A DNA stretch of 64,000 bases from Bacillus sp. FJAT-27264 (GTDB lineage: Bacteria; Bacillota; Bacilli; Paenibacillales; Paenibacillaceae). Shown here one piece after another: positions 33,173 to 40,866 of the stretch (positions are counted from its first letter, which is position 1; each line of letters begins with the position of its first letter). The position numbers and the translations under genes are program-made. A model generated the notes under the pieces. That model saw only the letters and a program-made list of their open reading frames with translations, was not told the DNA's origin and ran no database searches. The stretch lies in NCBI RefSeq assembly GCF_001682855.1, contig NZ_MAQW01000029.1:327-64326 (forward strand), given 5' to 3'.

Positions 33173-34195
33173 TTATAAATAGTCATTAATATGAAAAAAA
33201 CGGTAGGCCGTCTTGTCGGTCCACGCATAGGAATCACGATAATCCCAATATCGGTGGCGGCTGCTGACCGTACGTGCATTCACCAGCGGCATGCCGCCTG
33301 CATCGAGCGCGGTAACGAACGTGCTGTGCTGATAATGGCCGTCGCCGTCCCAGTCATAGAAGATGACATCTCCCGGCTGAAGCTGCTCTGCCCGCTCTAC
33401 CGCTTCAGCATGCAGGCCGCCGCTTCGGCTGGCACTCAAATAACGCTGCAGGCTGTCCGACACAGCCCAACTGAAGCTCCACCACTCCTGGCTTCCAGTA
33501 TACCCTTTGTACCACCAGCCCGTTTCTCTTTTACCAGTATAGTTGAAAGGCGCCCCCCCTGCAAAGAGACATTGGGAGACGTAATTTGTGCAATCCACTT
33601 CGAAGTTGGTATACTCCGGGTTCCCTTCTTTCCACCAACGATCAGCATATGCCACAGCCGACTCACGATTGTAACGAATCTCTTTGGAGCCGGAAATTCC
33701 CCCTAATATATTCTTGTTAAGGAGCGGCTGCGAGGGCTGGGGGGCAGGCAGAACCTCTCCCCATTTGGAGACTCTCCCATCCGCTTCAGGTTCAATGTAG
33801 CGCTTGGCACTCCTCTCTGGAATACTCCGCTCCACTGCTGCAATTTCCCAGCTCCCGCCCTGTACAAAAATCAAGCGTTCCGATTCTACGGCATCTTCAC
33901 GATGCCTCATGCCGCCCTTCTCATAATAAAGCGCACGGTGCAGCGCCACCTCTGCAATAACCTCACTCGGAGATTGATGTACAACATTTAATGTCTTGAC
34001 TCCTGTCTCTCCGCGCAGCGGCGTGATGCCTCTATTGGCATACCATTCCGACAGCCTCCGAGAGCGCTCCTCCTGCTGCATCCGAAAGCGCGGATCTCTC
34101 ACCACTGAAAAACGTGGTATAGCCCCCGGTTCCACCCGGTCTTTGTTCAGTTGATCCACATATACATACAGACTTCGCTTCCAATCTTGCTCCAT
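33173..34195 (-). CDS. Amidase-domain protein (Amidase_6 type)
   Basis: This is a 340-residue protein whose C-terminal half is a putative NlpC/P60-related amidase domain of the Amidase_6 type: YNRESAVAYADRWWKEGNPEYTNFEVDCTNYVSQCLFAGG (about 175-215) with the nucleophile Cys in DCTNYVSQ, and the His in YQHSTFVT near residue 290. The N-terminal half contains TGVKTLNVVHQSPSEV and resembles the variable region of Paenibacillus and Bacillus paralogues. No signal peptide is seen, which is common in this family. It is the first gene of a probable operon with ddl, a small gene and uvsE. Confidence 0.87.
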   Translation of the reverse strand: MEQDWKRSLYVYVDQLNKDRVEPGAIPRFSVVRDPRFRMQQEERSRRLSEWYANRGITPLRGETGVKTLNVVHQSPSEVIAEVALHRALYYEKGGMRHREDAVESERLIFVQGGSWEIAAVERSIPERSAKRYIEPEADGRVSKWGEVLPAPQPSQPLLNKNILGGISGSKEIRYNRESAVAYADRWWKEGNPEYTNFEVDCTNYVSQCLFAGGAPFNYTGKRETGWWYKGYTGSQEWWSFSWAVSDSLQRYLSASRSGGLHAEAVERAEQLQPGDVIFYDWDGDGHYQHSTFVTALDAGGMPLVNARTVSSRHRYWDYRDSYAWTDKTAYRFFHINDYL

Positions 34196-34341
34196 TCTAC
34201 TCCCGCCCCTTCTCCCCTGTTTGGCTGCTGTCCTATGTATATGAAGGAAAGTGCGCTCCTATACAGATGCAATCCATTTTGGACATGATTACAGGGTGGA
34301 GAAAACGGGCGGTATTCCCATCAAAAAGGAGCAAAAAAAAC

Positions 34342-34370
34342 TTTACTCCCCTCCTTGTAAACGTTATACT
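34342..34370 (+). promoter_or_regulatory. Sigma-A promoter of acnA
   Basis: TTTACT and TATACT are separated by 17 bp, and the -10 box ends 58 bp before the acnA start codon. I found no clear CcpC-type or CodY-type site that I would defend. Confidence 0.65.
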
Positions 34371-34428
34371 TAAAGAAGATGCAATATATGAAATGGAGTT
34401 TCAACAGATGAAACAAGGAGGCGCATTT

Positions 34429-37173
34429 ATGCCAAGCAAGGATCATTTTTCGCTAGCCCGCACCCTGGAGTCGGGTGGCAAAACGTATCGCTACTACGAC
34501 CTTAATTCCCTTGAACAACAAGGACTGGGCGACATTTCCTCCCTGCCCTTTTCCATCAAAGTATTGCTTGAGGCTGCAGTTCGCCAATTCGACGGACGAG
34601 CGATCACGGAAGAGCATGTGAAGCAGTTGGCCGGCTGGGCTGGCGGTATTGACCGGAACAAAGAAATTCCTTTTATCCCTGCTCGGATCGTACTGCAGGA
34701 CTTCACCGGCGTACCGGTAGTCGTAGACCTGGCAGCCATGCGGGATACAGTTAAAAAAGCAGGCGGCGATCCCAAGAAGATCAATCCGCTCGTCCCGGTA
34801 GACCTGGTTATTGACCACTCTGTCATGGTTGATGCCTTCGGTACATCCGATGCCCTGGAATACAATATGAACGTTGAATTCGAGCGTAATGAAGAGCGTT
34901 ATCGCTTCCTACGCTGGGCACAGACAGCCTTCAACAATTTCCGTGCGGTTCCGCCTGCAACGGGTATTGTCCACCAGGTGAATCTGGAGTATCTGGCTTC
35001 TGTGGCCGCTACGAAGACCCAAGATGGCGAAACCGTAGTTTACCCGGACTCTCTTGTAGGAACGGACTCCCACACTACCATGATCAATGGTCTTGGCGTA
35101 GTCGGCTGGGGCGTCGGCGGTATCGAGGCCGAAGCAGGCATGCTGGGTCAACCGCTTTATTTTGTCACACCCGATGTTGTGGGCTTTAAGCTTACCGGCA
35201 GCCTTGTAGAAGGCGCTACTGCCACTGACCTGGCTTTGACCGTAACTGAGATGCTACGTAAAAAAGGCGTGGTCGGCAAATTCGTAGAATTCTACGGCCC
35301 TGGCCTGGCGAACATCAGTCTCGCAGACCGTGCTACGGTAGCCAACATGGCTCCTGAGTATGGCGCAACGATCGGTTTCTTCCCTGTCGATGAAGAGACG
35401 CTGGCTTACCTCCGCAGCACCGGCCGTCCTGACGACCTGGTGTCACTGGTGGAATCCTACTATAAAGCACAAGGCATGTTCCGCACCGCAGAAACACCAG
35501 ACCCGCAGTTCAGCGATGTTATTGAATTGGATCTGGCTTCGGTTGTACCAAGCTTGGCGGGACCAAAACGTCCGCAGGACCGTGTGGAACTTACGAATAT
35601 GAAAGAAAGCTTTGAAGGCATTATCCGCACACCTGTAAATAAGGGTGGATATGGCCTCAGCGACGAGAAAATCAATCAGGTTGTTGAAATAGAGCACAAG
35701 AACGGCTCGACTAGCAAGCTGCGTACCGGTGCAGTTGTAATTGCAGCAATCACGAGCTGTACGAACACCTCCAACCCAAGCGTTATGCTGGGTGCAGGTC
35801 TATTGGCGAAGAAAGCCGTGGAACGCGGTTTAACTAAGCCGGGATACGTTAAGAGCAGCTTGACCCCAGGCTCGCTGGTAGTTACAGAGTACCTGGAGAA
35901 AGCAGATCTGCTGAAACCGCTGGAATCTCTCGGCTTCTACGTAGCTGGATATGGCTGTGCTACTTGTATCGGTAACTCTGGCCCACTGCCAGATGAAGTC
36001 AGCGAAGCGATTAACGACAACGACTTGACAGTAGCTGCTGTAATTTCAGGTAACCGGAACTTTGAAGGCCGTGTCCATGCGCAGGTCAAAGCCAACTATC
36101 TGGCTTCCCCGCCGCTGGTAGTCGCTTACGCGCTGGCAGGTACTGTTGACATTGATCTGCAGAATGAGCCGCTCGGATATGATCCACAAGGCGAGCCTGT
36201 CTTCCTGAAGGATATCTGGCCTACTTCCGCGGAAATCAAAGAAGCGATCGGCCTCTCCTTGAGCCCGGAAATGTTCCGTCGTAAATACGAAAATGTATTT
36301 ACCGCGAACGAACGTTGGAATTCGATTCCAGTTCCAGAAGGCGAACTGTATGAGTGGGACGACAACTCCACGTACATTCAGAATCCGCCGTTCTTCGAAC
36401 ATCTGGCCGACGGCCTTGGCGACATCGAGAATGTAACCAACGCACGCGTGCTGGCGCTGCTGGGTGATTCTGTAACAACAGACCATATCTCTCCAGCAGG
36501 TAACATCTCTACGAACGGTCCGGCAGGCGAGTACCTGCGCGACCACGGCGTAGAACGTGCAGACTTCAACTCCTACGGCTCACGCCGTGGTAACCATGAA
36601 GTGATGATGCGCGGTACCTTCGCCAACATTCGTATCCGTAACGCCGTTGCTCCTGGTACAGAGGGCGGGGTAACCACCTTCCTGCCAAGCGAAGAGGTTA
36701 TGTCCATCTATGACGCTTCCATGCTGTATCAGTCCGCAGGACAGAATCTCGTTGTCATCGCCGGAAAAGAGTACGGCACAGGCAGCTCCCGCGACTGGGC
36801 CGCTAAAGGAACCCTGCTGCTAGGCGTCAAAGCCGTCATTGCCGAGAGCTTTGAGCGGATTCACCGCAGTAACTTGGTCGGCATGGGCGTTCTGCCGCTG
36901 CAATTCAAAGAGGGTCATAGCTGGAGCAGTCTAGGTCTGACCGGACGCGAGACCTTCAACATTACCGGTCTAGACAACCATGTGCTGCCTAGCCAAGAAT
37001 TGACCGTCACGGCTACCCGCGAAGACGGAACCCACTTCGAGTTCCCTGTCATCGCACGTCTCGACAGTACCGTGGATATCGACTACTACCGCAATGGCGG
37101 TATTCTGCAAACCGTACTCCGCCAGATGCTGGCCGACGCTACGACTACAGATAACGCCCTCCCGGTTGAATAA
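34429..37173 (+). CDS. acnA: Aconitate hydratase
   Basis: This TCA-cycle enzyme interconverts citrate and isocitrate through a [4Fe-4S] cluster. The protein has 914 residues, the normal AcnA/CitB length, from the ATG at 34429 with AAGGAGG seven bases upstream. The three cluster ligands are in ITSCTNTSNPSVMLGAG and GYGCATCIGNSGPL. Substrate-binding blocks are DSLVGTDSHTTMINGLGV, GDSVTTDHISPAGNIS and YGTGSSRDWAAKG. Proteins of this subfamily can also bind mRNA when iron is low. It is monocistronic, with its own promoter and terminator. Confidence 0.98.
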   Translation: MPSKDHFSLARTLESGGKTYRYYDLNSLEQQGLGDISSLPFSIKVLLEAAVRQFDGRAITEEHVKQLAGWAGGIDRNKEIPFIPARIVLQDFTGVPVVVDLAAMRDTVKKAGGDPKKINPLVPVDLVIDHSVMVDAFGTSDALEYNMNVEFERNEERYRFLRWAQTAFNNFRAVPPATGIVHQVNLEYLASVAATKTQDGETVVYPDSLVGTDSHTTMINGLGVVGWGVGGIEAEAGMLGQPLYFVTPDVVGFKLTGSLVEGATATDLALTVTEMLRKKGVVGKFVEFYGPGLANISLADRATVANMAPEYGATIGFFPVDEETLAYLRSTGRPDDLVSLVESYYKAQGMFRTAETPDPQFSDVIELDLASVVPSLAGPKRPQDRVELTNMKESFEGIIRTPVNKGGYGLSDEKINQVVEIEHKNGSTSKLRTGAVVIAAITSCTNTSNPSVMLGAGLLAKKAVERGLTKPGYVKSSLTPGSLVVTEYLEKADLLKPLESLGFYVAGYGCATCIGNSGPLPDEVSEAINDNDLTVAAVISGNRNFEGRVHAQVKANYLASPPLVVAYALAGTVDIDLQNEPLGYDPQGEPVFLKDIWPTSAEIKEAIGLSLSPEMFRRKYENVFTANERWNSIPVPEGELYEWDDNSTYIQNPPFFEHLADGLGDIENVTNARVLALLGDSVTTDHISPAGNISTNGPAGEYLRDHGVERADFNSYGSRRGNHEVMMRGTFANIRIRNAVAPGTEGGVTTFLPSEEVMSIYDASMLYQSAGQNLVVIAGKEYGTGSSRDWAAKGTLLLGVKAVIAESFERIHRSNLVGMGVLPLQFKEGHSWSSLGLTGRETFNITGLDNHVLPSQELTVTATREDGTHFEFPVIARLDSTVDIDYYRNGGILQTVLRQMLADATTTDNALPVE

Positions 37174-37190
37174 CCTGAAATTCTAACAAG

Positions 37191-37233
37191 AGGATGTCCT
37201 TAGAGCCATAGGCGCTGAGGGCATCCTTTTTTT
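37191..37233 (+). terminator. Terminator of acnA
   Basis: AGGATGTCCTTAG pairs imperfectly with CTGAGGGCATCCT and is followed by seven T residues, 18 bp after the aconitase stop codon. Confidence 0.9.
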
Positions 37234-37255
37234 CATGGTTGGACGTAAAGAGATG

Positions 37256-37345
37256 GGGGTTGGGGTTGGGGTTGGGGTTGGGGTTGGGGTTCGGGTTCGG
37301 GTTCGGGTTCGGGTTCGGGTTCGGGTTCGGGTTCGGGTTCGGGTT
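37256..37345 (+). repeat. G-rich hexamer array: six GGGGTT then nine CGGGTT
   Basis: Fifteen uninterrupted hexamers start 22 bp after the acnA terminator: six GGGGTT units (37256-37291) and then nine CGGGTT units (37292-37345). The first block has the sequence of ciliate telomere repeats and can form a G-quadruplex. The second keeps three Gs per unit and could form one as well. The switch from GGGGTT to CGGGTT is abrupt. Confidence 0.97.
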
Positions 37346-37349
37346 CGGA

Positions 37350-37533
37350 CCGTGGGTTCGTAACTCGTAGCTCGTAGGTTCGTAGTTGTAGATCGTGGTT
37401 AGTGAACCGTGGCTCCGTCGTTCGTAGTTCGTAACTCGTAGCTCGTGGTTCTGTAATTCCGTGGCTCTGTCGTTCGTAGTTCGTAACTCGTAACTCGTAG
37501 CTCGCGGTTCAGTAGTTAGTAGATCGTGGCTCG
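37350..37533 (+). repeat. Degenerate 52-57-bp tandem repeat with TCGTAACTCGTAG core
   Basis: Three imperfect units begin with CCGTGG at 37350, 37407 and 37459. Units 2 and 3 share GTGGCTCYGTCGTTCG and then TAGTTCGTAACTCGTA. Inside the units a shorter TCGTAGYTCG element recurs. I see no reading frame with a ribosome binding site here. Confidence 0.8.
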
Positions 37534-37722
37534 AAATAACGGCATTCTCGTACCTTAAATCCTCTGCCGCTACCGGTTAATGGAGATTAAGTGCAATATT
37601 GTACCTTAAATCTTCTAGAATACCCGACCAAGCGTGCTTTTTCGAAAATTAAGATACAATAATGCCCTTATTTACCTCATATGACTACATTAAAGAAAAA
37701 TAAGGTACAAAAATGCTGTTAG
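37534..37722. repeat. Four-palindrome element A
   Basis: Four imperfect 27-28-bp palindromes have centres at about 37546.5, 37597.5, 37660.5 and 37711.5, so the spacing is 51, 63 and 51 bp. The shared core reads TAAGGTACAA / TTGTACCTTA in both directions; unit 2 contains GCAATATTGTACCTTAAAT and unit 4 AAATAAGGTACAAAAATGC. The rest of the gap, to 37995, has no visible gene. Confidence 0.85.
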
Positions 37723-37995
37723 TTGGGCAGATGACCCCTCTTTTTCACTGTTAAGACGACTGGTGAAGAGGAACTATAGCGCTTCTAGTGGTTGAGAACT
37801 GTCGACATTCTATGTTCCGGCGCTAGCTTTCCTGTAGAATGCTTTCAGGCGAGCGCTTTGCACCTACAGCTCCAACCTCCCCCCTTCGCTCATCTTTGCT
37901 TTTTGTTATTTTCTTTTGTTCGGCATATATACTTCCTGTTTTCTGTTTTTCTTTTTCTGTTTTCCAAACCGAAGGTAGTTTCTCATAAGAGAGAA

Positions 37996-38030
37996 AAAAG
38001 GTTGTTCCAAAATACTTGGAACAACCTTTT
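37996..38030. terminator. Bidirectional terminator between acnA and iclR regions
   Basis: The arms AAAAGGTTGTTCCA and TGGAACAACCTTTT form a near-perfect stem with a six-base loop and T runs on both strands. Confidence 0.8.
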
Positions 38031-38072
38031 CATGTACTGCCGCGGATATCGGACGCGGCAGACTAGGGCCTA

Positions 38073-38226
38073 GGCCAGCCTCGGTGCAACAAGGCTGGCC
38101 GAACTTTAAGCGCTGGCCCCGTCTATGCGGGGCAGCTTCCCAGCTTCGCGCTGCTAGCCGCCTCCAAGGTCGCGGCTAGCAGCAGGGCTTGATGCTGCCG
38201 CCCGTGCTTACGGCAGCATCAAGCCC
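38073..38226. other. Cluster of four GC-rich hairpins at the 3' end of iclR
   Basis: Four successive perfect inverted repeats occur: GGCCAGCC/GGCTGGCC (38073-38100), GCCCCG/CGGGGC (38116-38133), GCTGCTAGCCG/CGGCTAGCAGC (38150-38183) and a 16-bp stem GGGCTTGATGCTGCCG with its complement (38185-38226). The iclR stop codon lies in the loop region of the last one. None has a T run, so they are not classical terminators. Confidence 0.85.
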
Positions 38227-38951
38227 ATCTCAGCCGCCGTCTCATGGAGGACGGCGGCATACGCCAGCAGCGTCTCTTGAGAGAGACGGCTGACTGGCCC
38301 GGACACGGACAGCGCGGCTACGACAGTGCCGCTGCGTCCCACCACTGGCACGGCTACCGCCGCCGCGCCAGGCTCGCGCTCCTCGAAGCTCGTCGCGTAG
38401 CCCAGCTTCATAATCTCCTGGAGCTGATGCTTATAGGCATCGCGCTCCACATAGTCGGGCCAGCCGGGGCCCTCCAGCAGCGATTGCAGCACCTCTGGCG
38501 GTGCATAGGCCGCCAGCACCTTGCTGGATGCGCCGACCGACAATGGCAGTCGAGCGCCAATCTGCGCCACCCTGCGGATGGCCTGCTGGCTCTGCACAGC
38601 CTGAATACGCACACGCTCCAGTCCGTCGCGCAGGTACAGGCTGACTGTCTCGCCAAGCCGGTCGCGCAGCCGCTCCATGGCCGGCAACAGCAGAGCTGCA
38701 GACTCATCGTAAGCTGGCAGATGGGTCGATAGCTCCCAGACACGAATGCCTAGACGGTATTTCTCCGTCGCTGCATTGCGAGTCAGGAACCCTTTTTCCT
38801 CCAGCGTCGTTAACAGCCGATGCACTGTACTCTTATGTAGGCCAATCTGCCCCGCAATCTCTGTCAATCCGAGCTCGTTCTCCTTCGTAAAACACAACAA
38901 TATATCAAGCGCCCGTTCTACAGCGCGTACCGTCAGTTTGCGGTCCTCCAC
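38208..38951 (-). CDS. IclR family transcriptional regulator
   Basis: This 247-residue regulator has an N-terminal winged helix-turn-helix (RAVERALDILLCFTKENELGLTEIAGQIGLHKSTVHRLLTTLEEKGFLTRN, residues 8-58). The C-terminal IclR ligand domain includes VGASSKVLAAYAPPE and SFEEREPGAAAVAVPVVGRSG. Such regulators control uptake or degradation of sugar acids, aromatics or glyoxylate, and the target here is not evident. A perfect inverted repeat upstream of the start suggests autoregulation. The coding sequence is notably GC-rich. The neighbour on the other side is an alpha/beta hydrolase read divergently. Confidence 0.93.
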   Translation of the reverse strand: MEDRKLTVRAVERALDILLCFTKENELGLTEIAGQIGLHKSTVHRLLTTLEEKGFLTRNAATEKYRLGIRVWELSTHLPAYDESAALLLPAMERLRDRLGETVSLYLRDGLERVRIQAVQSQQAIRRVAQIGARLPLSVGASSKVLAAYAPPEVLQSLLEGPGWPDYVERDAYKHQLQEIMKLGYATSFEEREPGAAAVAVPVVGRSGTVVAALSVSGPVSRLSQETLLAYAAVLHETAAEMGLMLP

Positions 38952-38967
38952 CCAGATCTCCCCTTTT

Positions 38968-38984
38968 GTTTCATCAAATGAAAC
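38968..38984. promoter_or_regulatory. Candidate IclR operator
   Basis: GTTTCAT-CAA-ATGAAAC is a perfect 7-3-7 inverted repeat 16 bp upstream of the iclR start codon. Its TTTCA/TGAAA arms resemble operators of the IclR/KdgR family. Confidence 0.6.
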
Positions 38985-39109
38985 TCGGTTACATTATTAA
39001 ATATAATCAATTCTATCTTAGAGCAAAAGCCTGCGGAAATCCAGCACATTCAGCACACGGAAAAGGCTGGGCTCCACTTTACAGTTGCATTACAAAACCG
39101 CCGATTCCA

Positions 39110-39138
39110 TTGACTTTGATAAGTCATGATCATACGAT
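39110..39138 (+). promoter_or_regulatory. Sigma-A promoter of the alpha/beta hydrolase gene, with overlapping inverted repeat
   Basis: TTGACT and TACGAT are 17 bp apart. The inverted repeat TGACTT-TGAT-AAGTCA overlaps the -35 box and could be an operator. Confidence 0.6.
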
Positions 39139-39215
39139 ATATATAAGTAGAAAGACGCTATTACGTAAGACTTTTCACACTTGTATCTGTCAAAAAGATT
39201 AGGAGGGTGACCATC

Positions 39216-40256
39216 ATGGATTTGGCTACAACCCGCACCGGCACGCCGGTCTCCCGCCAGCCTATAAAGCGCAAGCCCGATACGCCGCCGCCATTGTCTC
39301 TGGGCATGATTCGCCTCAGGCATGTCATTGTAGCATTACTGCTTTCGGTATTCTTCTTTTTCGTGTTTTGCTTCATCTCGCTGCATGGCTATATCGCCTG
39401 GGTGTTGTCCAACCCTACAGTCGCCCCTCTATATTCCAACCCTATGATCGCCAAGGGCCTCAAATATGAGGATGTAACTTTCCCGGCACTGGACGGCAGT
39501 CGCACCATGCAAGGATGGTATATTCCAGCAGAAGGGTCTACAAAGACCATCGTGTTTAGCCATGGATATGGTGCCAATCGCGAGGAATCGTGGGTACCAA
39601 TGTATGATCTTGCGCATTACGCCCATCGTCTGAATTTTAATGTCGTGATGTTTGATTATGGATTTGCTTCACAGATTAACAAGGATATCGCTACCGGCGG
39701 CAAAAAAGAATCCCAGCAGCTGCTAGGTGCCATCCAATTCGCCAAGGAGAAAGGCGCGCAGCAGATTGTCGTCTGGGGCTTCTCCATGGGGGCTGGGACC
39801 GCGCTGCAAGCTGGACTGGTCACGAAGGATGTCGATGCCATGATTCTCGACAGTACCTTTTTACTGGAGCCGGACACGCTGTATCATAATATCAAACAGA
39901 ATATCGATCTGCCCCGCCAGCCCTCTCTGGAAATTATGGAGCTGCTGTTCCCTTTGCTGAACGGAACCGGACTGAATCAGATTCCATACGCCAAGGTAAA
40001 ATCAGAGGATTATCCATTCCCGATCCTGTTCCTGCACGGAACGAAGGATGACAAAGCACCTTATCCAATTGCCGAGGAGCTTGCAGCGAACCAGAGCAAC
40101 CCTTACTCTGAATCCTGGATTGTAGAGGGCAGCCACCATGAACTGCTATTCCGGGAGCATCCTCGTGAATATTTACGGCGGGTCTCAGCATTCTTGGGTA
40201 ATGTACAGCTGGCGGAAGTGAAGGAGATTGAGCAGTCTACTGTTGTAAAACCTTGA
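39216..40256 (+). CDS. Membrane-anchored alpha/beta hydrolase
   Basis: This 346-residue protein has a basic N-terminus, one membrane helix (about residues 38-60) and an external alpha/beta hydrolase domain of the YqkD/BAAT-like type. Motifs are the oxyanion segment FSHGYGANREES, the nucleophile elbow GFSMGAG (Ser about 190), the Asp in FLHGTKDDKAPYP and the His in GSHHELLF. The substrate (ester or thioester) is unknown. The ATG at 39216 is nine bases from AGGAGG. An in-frame GTG at 39207 is too close to the site. The gene is monocistronic. Confidence 0.9.
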   Translation: MDLATTRTGTPVSRQPIKRKPDTPPPLSLGMIRLRHVIVALLLSVFFFFVFCFISLHGYIAWVLSNPTVAPLYSNPMIAKGLKYEDVTFPALDGSRTMQGWYIPAEGSTKTIVFSHGYGANREESWVPMYDLAHYAHRLNFNVVMFDYGFASQINKDIATGGKKESQQLLGAIQFAKEKGAQQIVVWGFSMGAGTALQAGLVTKDVDAMILDSTFLLEPDTLYHNIKQNIDLPRQPSLEIMELLFPLLNGTGLNQIPYAKVKSEDYPFPILFLHGTKDDKAPYPIAEELAANQSNPYSESWIVEGSHHELLFREHPREYLRRVSAFLGNVQLAEVKEIEQSTVVKP

Positions 40257-40594
40257 CTACTTTCATAGATCAGGGTATAGCCATCGTTGGCTTGCATCTG
40301 CTTTATAGCATTAATATTTCATACTATATCTTAGTCATGATATAAACCTTTCGTAATTCACCTATAGATGCACATGAGCCTCCTTCCGTGGTATGCAGAA
40401 ATGCTGCCCGGAGGAGGTCTTTCTTTTCTGCGAGACCAGCCAGCCACAATCCACGCGTATTATTTCAGACTTACCACTTTGCAGGATATTCAAATTCTGA
40501 TGTTCACCAAAAGCAGATCAATTCAGGCCATTCCAGATCAATTCAGACATCCTGCCTCTACCCCCCCCTCATTCTTTCCCTCTATGTTCTACTC

Positions 40595-40759
40595 TAAGTT
40601 CTTCTCTGATCCCTACCCTAAGCCCTTCTCTAAGGCCATCTCTAACCCACTCTTTAAGTCCATCTCTAAACCCCTCTCTGAGTCCCTCTCAAAGGCTCTT
40701 TTCTACACTCTTCTCTAGACTGTTCGCCAAGCTTTCTTCTAGTCCATTTTCTAAAATCC
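40595..40759 (+). repeat. 12-bp tandem repeat (TAAGNCCNTCTC)
   Basis: About thirteen degenerate copies of a dodecamer with consensus TAAGNCCNTCTC run from 40595, for example TAAGCCCTTCTC, TAAGGCCATCTC, TAAGTCCATCTC and TAAACCCCTCTC. The phase is lost only near 40691-40739. The surrounding gap 40257-40866 shows no other gene that I can support. Confidence 0.85.
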
Positions 40760-40866
40760 CCCCGCTTGCTTCCTTAATATTTGCCGCCCCACCAAGCTCA
40801 TAAGCCACCTATTCTGCTCATATAAATGTATTTGTGAAGTCATATCACGGGAGGTTTGAACAGGTA

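Noticed and set aside
37256..37291. True telomere or plasmid end formed by GGGGTT repeats
   Set aside because: The tract is internal, with normal chromosomal genes on both sides and no terminal inverted repeat or telomere-resolvase gene. Only the sequence similarity is real.
37534..37722. CRISPR array interpretation of the four-palindrome elements
   Set aside because: Only four units, each degenerate and self-complementary, with unequal spacing (51/63/51) and no cas genes nearby. Direct repeats with unique spacers of one length are absent.
38244..38732. Plus-strand frame of 162 codons opposite iclR
   Set aside because: No ribosome binding site and no family resemblance. The minus frame is a typical IclR protein.
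40368..40718. A 116-codon frame across the dodecamer repeat, encoding repeated SKPL units
   Set aside because: A 12-bp repeat keeps frames open by itself. There is no ribosome binding site and no similarity to a known protein.
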